Positions 1 through 5,133 of a DNA stretch of 5,782 nucleotides are shown one piece after another. The notes beneath the pieces are model-generated. The model was not told the DNA's origin. It was given only the letters and a program-made list of their open reading frames with translations, and ran no database searches. Origin of the DNA: Thermoplasmata archaeon (GTDB taxonomy: Archaea; Thermoplasmatota; Thermoplasmata; UBA10834); NCBI GenBank assembly GCA_013331315.1, contig DUGQ01000106.1, positions 1 through 5,782 on the forward strand. The letters run 5' to 3'. Position numbers and translations under genes: made by a program. Position 1 is the stretch's first letter. The number at the start of each line of letters is the position of its first letter.

Positions 1-689
1 GTCTCGAGCGTCTTGTTCTCATTCTCCATGCCCATGGACGATATGACCGTCCCCCCCGCCGCCATGATGAGCATCATCATGACGAGGGGGACGATGAACG
101 ACTGGGTGGAGAGGATCGACCCCAACGCCCCGGGCGACACGCCATCCATGACCTTGTCCCCGAAGATGGTCGTCTCGGTCCGTGTGACCGGGTTGAGCGC
201 GAGGGTCGAGTTGATGGAGGCGTCGACCTCGATCAGGTGCATCGAGATGTCCCTGTTCACAAACCACAGCAGGCTGTTCACGGCCTCGGAGGAGATGGAG
301 TCCATCACGCCGGCCCCCTTCATGATCCAGTATACCTGGATCGAGCCCGGGCTCCCCGACATGATGCGCTCCGTGAAGTCCGCCGGGACGTGCAGCAACG
401 CCACGCCCCCCTCCGCGTCGACGGCCGCCAGCCCCTCGTCGACATCGGTGCCGTTGTAGACCAGCGCCGCCCTCTCTATCATCGTCTGCATGGCGATGGC
501 GGAGAGCTCGCCGTCGATGTCGTCGTTCACCACCCCGATCGTCGGCTTCCCGGTGACCTGCTCCTCGATCCCGCCGATCATGCTACCCATGGCCCCGAAG
601 AGCACCGCGACGACGACCACCGGGAGGATGGTCGACTTGGTGAGCATCTCCCGGAGCTCCTTTCTGAGGATGTTCAACGTGCTGTTCAT
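1..689 (-). CDS. ABC-2 type (NatB-like) exporter permease, 3' end cut off
   Basis: This is the membrane subunit of an ABC exporter; 229 residues are visible and the C-terminal half lies beyond the left edge. A short cytoplasmic N-terminus (MNSTLNILRKELREML) leads into a first membrane segment at about residues 21-40. A large, presumably extracytoplasmic domain follows at about 41-195, then a second hydrophobic segment at about 196-218 that is rich in Met, Val and Ile. Directly after it comes SMGMENENKTLE (218-229), which matches the conserved E-x-E..KTLE signature of NatB/ABC-2 permeases. The ATG start at 689-687 overlaps the stop of the upstream ATPase gene as ATGA, and a GGTGG site (698-694) lies four bases before it, so the two are translationally coupled. 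The layout of one membrane helix, a large loop and then the membrane domain is that of NatB-type permeases. The substrate cannot be told; Na+, drugs and peptides are all possible. Confidence 0.9.
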   Translation of the reverse strand, partial: MNSTLNILRKELREMLTKSTILPVVVVAVLFGAMGSMIGGIEEQVTGKPTIGVVNDDIDGELSAIAMQTMIERAALVYNGTDVDEGLAAVDAEGGVALLHVPADFTERIMSGSPGSIQVYWIMKGAGVMDSISSEAVNSLLWFVNRDISMHLIEVDASINSTLALNPVTRTETTIFGDKVMDGVSPGALGSILSTQSFIVPLVMMMLIMAAGGTVISSMGMENENKTLE

Positions 690-1447
690 GCGACCACCTT
701 CGTGAACACCTCTTCGATGTTCTCAGCTCCGTGCTTGGCCTTCAGCTCGGCGGGGGACCCGATCTCGACTATCTCCCCGTCGTTGATGAGCGCTATCCGG
801 TCACACATGAGCTCGACCTCGAGCATGTTGTGGGACGAGAGCAGCACGGTCGTGCCCTTCCGCGCGGTGTCCTTCACGAGCTTCCTTATCTCCTGCGCGT
901 TGATCACGTCGAGCCCCGAGGTGAGCTCGTCCAGGATGGCTATGCTCGGCTCTATCATGAGCGCTCGGGCCACGAGCAGCCGCCTCGTCATGCCCTTGCT
1001 GTAGGTGTCCACCTTGTCGTCCATTCGGTCACCGAGGTCGGCGATCTCGACCCCCTTTGCTAGGATCCTGCTCACGCCCTCGCGGTCCTGGGCGAAGAAC
1101 CGCGCTATGAACGCCAGGTACTCGTTCCCCGTGAGGTTCTTGTACGCGCCAGCGTCCTCCGGCAGGTAGCTGATGACCTTCCTCGCCTCGTTAGGCTCCT
1201 CGGCTATGTCCGTACCGAACATCCTGACCTTGCCGGAAGTGATCTGAAGAATCGTCGAGATTATCCTGAGCGCGGTCGTCTTGCCCGCGCCGTTAGGTCC
1301 GATGAGGCCGAAGACCTCCCCCTTCTTCACGGCGAACGAGACGCCCTTGAGCGCCCTGAAGTCCCCGTAGTCCTTGACGAGGTCCACCACCTCGAGCGCG
1401 GGGCCCTCCCTATTCGCTCCCGCGCGTGCGACATCCATGGTCGTCAT
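686..1447 (-). CDS. ABC transporter ATP-binding protein (NatA/CcmA-type exporter ATPase)
   Basis: This cytoplasmic ATPase of 253 residues powers the exporter whose permease gene overlaps its 3' end. Walker A is GPNGAGKTT (50-58). The Q-loop region is YLPEDAGAYKNL (94-105) and has no Gln at the usual place. The ABC signature is the variant YSKGM (149-153). Walker B is IAILDE (169-174) with catalytic Glu174, the D-loop is SGLD (177-180) and the switch His is H206 in LLSSH. The residue after the catalytic Glu is Leu where Pro is usual (DELTSGLD rather than DEPTSGLD). The ATG at 1447 is preferred over the ATG three codons later because a TATA-like patch is centred 27 bases upstream, fitting a leaderless transcript, and no Shine-Dalgarno site is visible. 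It starts 58 bases after paralogue C and probably begins its own operon with the permease. Confidence 0.95.
   Translation of the reverse strand: MTTMDVARAGANREGPALEVVDLVKDYGDFRALKGVSFAVKKGEVFGLIGPNGAGKTTALRIISTILQITSGKVRMFGTDIAEEPNEARKVISYLPEDAGAYKNLTGNEYLAFIARFFAQDREGVSRILAKGVEIADLGDRMDDKVDTYSKGMTRRLLVARALMIEPSIAILDELTSGLDVINAQEIRKLVKDTARKGTTVLLSSHNMLEVELMCDRIALINDGEIVEIGSPAELKAKHGAENIEEVFTKVVA
694..698 (-). promoter_or_regulatory. Shine-Dalgarno site of the permease
   Basis: GGTGG on the minus strand lies four bases before the permease ATG (689-687), inside the last codons of the ATPase gene. It matches the archaeal/bacterial anti-SD core GGTG. It is the only convincing ribosome-binding site at a start in the window, as expected for an internal operon gene when the first genes of transcripts are leaderless. 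It supports 689 as the permease start. Confidence 0.6.
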
Positions 1448-1470
1448 CGCGAAGTCGAGACGGTAGCTGA

Positions 1471-1478
1471 TATTTACA
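1471..1478 (-). promoter_or_regulatory. TATA box of the ABC exporter operon
   Basis: The minus strand reads TGTAAATA, an A/T-rich island in a GC-rich spacer. Its centre is about 27 bases upstream of the ATPase ATG at 1447, which would place the transcription start at or next to the start codon. The preceding bases (GAGTAAC) could hold a weak BRE. The distance, the lack of an SD site and the base composition together suggest a leaderless archaeal promoter. No transcript data were available to confirm it. Confidence 0.6.
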
Positions 1479-1505
1479 GTTACTCGTGGAACGCCGCTCC
1501 GCCAA

Positions 1506-2564
1506 TCAGTATCCGTACATGCCAGCGTACCTGACGAGTATGCTGAGCGCGATCTCCGTTATCCACTGGTCGTTCTCCGGGCTCGGCCGGTTCGAGCGAT
1601 ACCATAGACCATCCTTGGACCGGGACTTCAACAGCCACCTCACCGCGGCCTCCATTCGTCCGTCCTCCGGCCCGTAGCCCATCGACGCCAGCACCTCCAG
1701 CGCGCTCAGCCCGCTGCCGAAGTGTGTCGGGTACTTCAGCGTGGTCCAGTTCTTCTCCGACTGGTAGTACGAAGGATGGTAGTTGCGCTTGAAGAACCTG
1801 TCCAGAACGAAGTCCGCCCCGCGTCGCATCTCCCGTCGATATCTCATCGAGGGGCTCCAGTAGAACCCCCTCAGGACGGTGAGCGTGCTCCACACGCAGC
1901 TGGGTATGTGCTCGTGCTCCTTCGGGTCCCACTGCGGCCGGTCCCCACTCTGCACGAGCTTCATGAAGTCCTTCATCCTCATGTGCTTGTAGGCCGGCAG
2001 ATACCTCACGTCCTGGACGTACGGGATGTTCCAGCCCCCGTCCGAGCGCTGCATCCTGACGAGCCACTGCTCGAGCCTGTAGGTCCTAGGGTCCCTGTCC
2101 ATGCGGAACTGGTTGAGGTTCCTGAGGGCGAAGCCGTTGTAATGCGGCTCCGGAAAGGCGGTCGTCGTAGGTCCCGGGATGTACCCGCCATCCACCTGCC
2201 ATCTGAGCAGGCGTTCCAGCGCCGCCGCGACGTTGCCGTCCCCCTTGGTCGTCACGTAGTCCCCGAGCGTGTACAGGTTCCTCAGGACGGTGATGTACGT
2301 CCAGCCTATCGGCGGTCCCGGTCCCCTGTCCTCCTCGTCCTTTCTATGCTTGGGGATCGGCCATGTGCCATCTTCCCCTAGCGCGTTGAGCAGCCTCAAC
2401 CTCGGGGGATAGCTCCTGCATTCCTCGACGGTCCGCTGGAGGACGCTGTCCTCGGGCTCCTTGCGCATGACATCGCTGAGCAACCAGTATCTGACCGGAG
2501 GAGTCGACATCTGGAACAGTTTCCTCGACGACTCCTCGACCGCCTTTCGAATCTCGGAGATCAT
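1506..2564 (-). CDS. Toroid-fold (prenyltransferase/terpene cyclase-like repeat) protein, paralogue C
   Basis: This is the third tandem paralogue, with 352 residues from the ATG at 2564. QW-like motifs are spaced along the chain: EDGTW (64-68), QVDGGY (123-128), QRSDGGW (172-178) and SKDGLW (316-321). These mark the alpha-alpha toroid superfamily of squalene/oxidosqualene cyclases and protein prenyltransferase beta subunits. Other blocks shared with its neighbours are GPGPPIGWTY (81-90), IPGP (129-132), DPKEHEHIPSCVW (213-225) and RNYHPS...QSEKNW (260-273). No DxDD or DDxxD motif, signal peptide or membrane segment is seen, so it is probably cytoplasmic and not a canonical class I or II cyclase. 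A GTG at 2588 would add eight residues, but the ATG lies exactly where paralogue A has its ATG (MxxEIRKAVE in both), and the upstream element suits it. Without gaps it matches A at about 63% identity by hand count. The substrate is unknown. Confidence 0.85.
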   Translation of the reverse strand: MISEIRKAVEESSRKLFQMSTPPVRYWLLSDVMRKEPEDSVLQRTVEECRSYPPRLRLLNALGEDGTWPIPKHRKDEEDRGPGPPIGWTYITVLRNLYTLGDYVTTKGDGNVAAALERLLRWQVDGGYIPGPTTTAFPEPHYNGFALRNLNQFRMDRDPRTYRLEQWLVRMQRSDGGWNIPYVQDVRYLPAYKHMRMKDFMKLVQSGDRPQWDPKEHEHIPSCVWSTLTVLRGFYWSPSMRYRREMRRGADFVLDRFFKRNYHPSYYQSEKNWTTLKYPTHFGSGLSALEVLASMGYGPEDGRMEAAVRWLLKSRSKDGLWYRSNRPSPENDQWITEIALSILVRYAGMYGY

Positions 2565-2592
2565 GTGCGCGGCGGTTAGTGCCGTCACGGAA

Positions 2593-2606
2593 AATCATGG
2601 TTTCGG
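2593..2606 (-). promoter_or_regulatory. Shared 14-base upstream element of paralogue C
   Basis: The minus strand reads CCGAAACCATGATT, with the ATG of the element 34 bases before the ATG of gene C. Its CGAAA half resembles an archaeal BRE and the A/T-rich second half sits where a TATA box would for a leaderless transcript. The ATG in it is out of frame with C, and the frame of C has a TGA here, so it cannot be the start. It shares its form with the elements before A and B. Confidence 0.5.
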
Positions 2607-2621
2607 TTCCCCGGCGGCCGC

Positions 2622-3674
2622 CTACATCGATTTCGCGACACGCAGGAGCACCGTGAGGGCCGTCGAGGACATCATCACGTCCTTCTGATGTCGCGGCCGG
2701 TCGGAGAGGTGCCACAGCCCGTCCCTCGAGCGCTCGTTGACCAGCCACTCTATGGGCTTCACCATCCTCTCGTCACGAAGGTCGTATCCCATGTAGGTGA
2801 GTATGTCCAGGGCTATGAGGCCGCTGCCGAGGTAGGTCGGATACCTGAGCGTCGTCCAGTTCTTCTCGGATTGGTAGTACGACGGGTGGTAGTTCCTTTG
2901 GAAGAACCTGTCGAGGAAGAACTCGGCCCCGCGCTTGACGGCGTCCGTCTTGACGGCGGGGGACCAGCTGAGCGCCCTGACCGCCATCATCGTGCACCAT
3001 ATGCAGCTCGGAATGTCGTTGTGCTCTGCTGGGTCGTACGCCGGCGCGTCCTCGCTCTCGATGAGAGTGATGAAGTCCCTCATCCTCATGTTGCCGTACG
3101 GAGGTTTGTAGCGCATGTCCTGGATCTTGGGCATGACCCATCCGCCGTCCGGACGCTGCATCCCGAGGAGCCACTTCTGGAGCTCGCGGACCCTTGGGTC
3201 GTCTCCCATTCCGTACTGCCACAGGTCCCTCAGGGCGAAGCTGTTGTAGTACGGGTTGGCGTACGCCGCTGAGAACGGTCCCGGAATGTAGCCTCCCTCG
3301 TTCTGCCAACCGATGATCTTCTCGAGGCTCGCGGAGATGTACCCGTCGTCCGCCGTGGTGTAGTAGTCTCCCAGCTCCTGCAGGTGCCTGAGCATGGTGA
3401 TGTAGGTCCATCCGAACGGCGGGCCGGGGCCTCGGTCCTCGTCGGCCTTGCGGGCGGCCGATATCGGCCACGTTCCGTCCTCGCGCTGGCGGGAGAGGAT
3501 CTTGAGCTTGAGCGGATATGTCTTCAGCTCCTCCACGGTCTTCAGGACCTGCGGATCGTCGGGGCTTCTTCGTTCTACGTCCACCAAGACCCAATAACGA
3601 GAGGCGGGGCACCCTGCATGCAGCAGCTTCTTGGTCGACTCCTCTACTATTTCAGGAAGGTTGGAAAGCGGCAA
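2622..3674 (-). CDS. Toroid-fold (prenyltransferase/terpene cyclase-like repeat) protein, paralogue B
   Basis: This is the middle paralogue, 350 residues, and the most divergent of the three. It keeps the QW-like motifs EDGTW (65-69), QNEGGY (124-129), QRPDGGW (173-179) and SRDGLW (316-321). It also keeps GPGPPFGWTY (82-91), DPAEHNDIPSCIW (214-226) and RNYHPS...QSEKNW (260-273). Compared with A and C it has one extra residue near the N-terminus and one missing residue at about 237-246. The start is a TTG: there is no in-frame ATG between the stop of gene A and Met93, and the alignment to A and C places the N-terminus within one codon of this TTG. The frame is the same as that of gene A and is open from A's TAG onwards, so only that stop separates them. 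It ends with TAG, 57 bases before the ATG of C. Function unknown; motifs suggest the same type of activity or a partner subunit. Confidence 0.82.
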   Translation of the reverse strand: MPLSNLPEIVEESTKKLLHAGCPASRYWVLVDVERRSPDDPQVLKTVEELKTYPLKLKILSRQREDGTWPISAARKADEDRGPGPPFGWTYITMLRHLQELGDYYTTADDGYISASLEKIIGWQNEGGYIPGPFSAAYANPYYNSFALRDLWQYGMGDDPRVRELQKWLLGMQRPDGGWVMPKIQDMRYKPPYGNMRMRDFITLIESEDAPAYDPAEHNDIPSCIWCTMMAVRALSWSPAVKTDAVKRGAEFFLDRFFQRNYHPSYYQSEKNWTTLRYPTYLGSGLIALDILTYMGYDLRDERMVKPIEWLVNERSRDGLWHLSDRPRHQKDVMMSSTALTVLLRVAKSM

Positions 3675-3700
3675 TTGGATGCAGTAGCGCAGAGGGTGGA

Positions 3701-3714
3701 AATCATCTTTGCGG
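3701..3714 (-). promoter_or_regulatory. Shared 14-base upstream element of paralogue B
   Basis: The minus strand reads CCGCAAAGATGATT, differing only at the variable positions from the copies before A and C. It lies in the short spacer between A and B, with its ATG 32 bases before the TTG start of B. The flanking bases are not alike in the three copies. A promoter role is likely; an operator is possible. The ATG here opens only a 19-codon frame that overlaps the B start. Confidence 0.5.
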
Positions 3715-3734
3715 AGGAAGCCCTGCCCACCGGT

Positions 3735-4787
3735 CTAGAACACGTCCGCATAACGTGACAATACGCAAATCGCCGTCACGGTGATCCACAGGTCCGCGTC
3801 GGGGTGCGGCCGTTCGGACCTGTACCAGAGCCCGTCCTTCGAGCGTTCACTGAGGAGCCACCTGATTGGCTTCTCCATACGCTCGTCCTCAGGACCGTAC
3901 CCCATCACAGTGAGGATGTCGAGCGCGCAGAGGCCGCTCCCCAGATACGTCGGGTACTTGAGCCTGGTCCAGTTCTTCTCTGACTGCAACAGCGAAGGGT
4001 GGTGGTTACGTTTGAAGAACCGATCCAGGAAGAAGTCCGCCCCCATCCTCAGCTCTCTCGTGTCCCTCAACCTCTTGCTCCACGCGAGCCCACGGACGAC
4101 CATCATGGTACTCCAAATGCAGCTGGGGACGTCGCTGTGCTCCCGCGGGTCATACGACGGGATCTCGCCCTTCTCGAGAAGCCCCTCGAAGGCCTTCATC
4201 TTCATGTGCCTGTACTCTGGGCGGTACTTCACGTCCTGGACGTACGGTATGTTCCAGCCTCCGTCATGCCTCTGCATGCTCTGGAGCCACCCCGTCAGCC
4301 TCCTGGTCCGCTGGTCGTCCTCCTTCCCGAACTGTATGAGGTTCCTCAGGGCGTATCCGTTGTAGTGCGGCATCGGATAGGTCGCGGACCAGGGTCCTGG
4401 GATGAATCCCTCGTCGTTCTGCCAGCCAAGGAGCCTGTCCAGCGATGTCTCGACGTTGCCCTCGTCCGGGCGTGTGAACATGTCCCCGAGCGCGTGAAGG
4501 TTCCTCAGCATCGTGACATAGGTCCACCCTATCGGAGGGCCTGGGCCGATGTCCTCCGACGCCTTCCGCTGTTTGGATATCTGCCACGTGCCGTCCTCTC
4601 GAAGCGAGTTGAGCAGGCGCACCTTCGGAGGGTACGACTCGCACTCGCGGAGGGTCCTCTGCACCATGGCGTCAGAAGAATCCTTGCCCATCGCGTCCGT
4701 GAGCAGCCATAGCCTCACTGGGGGTGTCGACACCTGGAACAGCTTGTTCGCTGATTGCTCGACCGCCTTCCTGATCTCGTCCAGCAT
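3735..4787 (-). CDS. Toroid-fold (prenyltransferase/terpene cyclase-like repeat) protein, paralogue A
   Basis: This is the first gene of the tandem array in the direction of transcription, with 350 residues from the ATG at 4787. QW-like motifs are EDGTW (64-68), QNDEGF (123-128), QRHDGGW (172-178) and SKDGLW (316-321). Conserved blocks are GPGPPIGWTY (81-90), HYNGYALRNL (141-150), DPREHSDVPSCIW (213-225), LDRFFKRNHHPS (254-265), QSEKNWTRLKYPT (268-280) and GSGLCALDIL (283-292). The family is the alpha-alpha toroid of terpene cyclases and prenyltransferase beta subunits, but DxDD and DDxxD are missing. No signal peptide or membrane helix is seen. An upstream in-frame TTG at 4820 would add 11 residues, but it falls inside the shared 14-base element and breaks the match to the start of C, so the ATG is preferred. 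No SD site is visible. It ends in TAG, and its end agrees with that of C to within two residues, so the TAG is a true stop. Confidence 0.85.
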   Translation of the reverse strand: MLDEIRKAVEQSANKLFQVSTPPVRLWLLTDAMGKDSSDAMVQRTLRECESYPPKVRLLNSLREDGTWQISKQRKASEDIGPGPPIGWTYVTMLRNLHALGDMFTRPDEGNVETSLDRLLGWQNDEGFIPGPWSATYPMPHYNGYALRNLIQFGKEDDQRTRRLTGWLQSMQRHDGGWNIPYVQDVKYRPEYRHMKMKAFEGLLEKGEIPSYDPREHSDVPSCIWSTMMVVRGLAWSKRLRDTRELRMGADFFLDRFFKRNHHPSLLQSEKNWTRLKYPTYLGSGLCALDILTVMGYGPEDERMEKPIRWLLSERSKDGLWYRSERPHPDADLWITVTAICVLSRYADVF

Positions 4788-4818
4788 GGCACTAACATCG
4801 TGATATCCCTTCGTCGGC

Positions 4819-4832
4819 AATCATGTTTTCGG
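4819..4832 (-). promoter_or_regulatory. Shared 14-base upstream element of paralogue A
   Basis: The minus strand reads CCGAAAACATGATT, with its ATG 37 bases before the ATG of gene A and out of frame with it. It is the third copy of the CCG(A/C)AA(A/C)(C/G)ATGATT element. The position fits a BRE/TATA-like core promoter giving a very short leader. Two other A/T patches upstream on this strand (TGTAAAAT at about 4911-4918 and GTATAC at 4876-4881) are alternatives that would give a longer leader. Confidence 0.5.
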
Positions 4833-5111
4833 AGGCCTTCCGCCGCCACTCGGATACTCACCTCTCGCCTCCTCTGTATACTTCTGCGCACTAGAGGCGA
4901 AATGCGAACCATTTTACATTCGTAACATGATACGGCCGCCGACGGAGGTCAGCCAAGGACATCAAACCGCACGACCATGTCAACCCCGGTTCCGAGATCT
5001 CATTCGATCCTCCCCTCCGGGACTCTCTCGCCATGAACGCCGCGTTGGGCAGTTCCAAACGGAGCCGGGTTTTGCTTTTTCCATGATTCCTGTCGTGGCA
5101 GCTAGGGTCCC
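4833..5111 (-). other. Gene-free spacer between pyrF and paralogue A
   Basis: The full spacer from the pyrF stop to the ATG of A is 346 bases; this is the part without an assigned element. Open frames on either strand here give Arg/Pro-rich translations that look like no protein, and no tRNA arm set was found. Items seen: a palindromic GTATAC (4876-4881) flanked by a possible 6-bp stem (CGCCTC 4866-4871 with GAGGCG 4894-4899), a purine-rich AGAGGAGGCGAGAGG stretch just after it on the minus strand, and a TGTAAAAT patch at about 4911-4918. These may be promoter or leader parts of gene A; nothing firmer can be said. Confidence 0.4.
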
Positions 5112-5130
5112 GACTCCGCCCACCGGAGTC
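5112..5130 (-). terminator. Hairpin just downstream of pyrF
   Basis: A perfect 7-bp inverted repeat, GACTCCG and CGGAGTC, with a five-base loop starts three bases after the pyrF stop codon. No T-tract follows it on the minus strand, so it is not a classical intrinsic terminator; a role in 3' end protection or processing is equally possible. Confidence 0.35.
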
Positions 5131-5133
5131 CGA

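Noticed and set aside
237..1004. Long plus-strand open frame of 255 codons opposite the ABC genes
   Set aside because: It is antisense to two well-supported ABC genes, and its translation is rich in His, Arg, Asp and Pro with no recognisable motif, as expected from the GC-rich codon pattern of the other strand.
1722..2381. Plus-strand open frame of 219 codons opposite paralogue C, with similar ones opposite B and A
   Set aside because: They lie antisense to the three paralogues at corresponding places and share Arg/Val/Pro-rich composition. They resemble each other only because the real genes are homologous.
3649..3706. Upstream mini-frame of 19 codons beginning at the ATGATT before B (and a 10-codon one before A)
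   Set aside because: The lengths, frames and codons differ between copies; before C the same ATG opens a long shadow frame. What is conserved is the DNA element, not a peptide.
3735..3737. TAG between A and B as a pyrrolysine codon making an A-B fusion
   Set aside because: A ends within two residues of the end of C, B has its own N-terminus at the family position and itself ends in TAG, so TAG acts as an ordinary stop.
4876..4881. GTATAC as the TATA box of gene A
   Set aside because: It is about 90 bases from the ATG, which would need a long leader with no SD site at its end. It stays an alternative, but the shared 14-base element is better placed.
4880..5010. Possible tRNA T-arm-like GGTTCG and GGTTCC stretches in the spacer
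   Set aside because: The flanking bases do not form the 5-bp T stem, and no acceptor or anticodon arms could be built around them.
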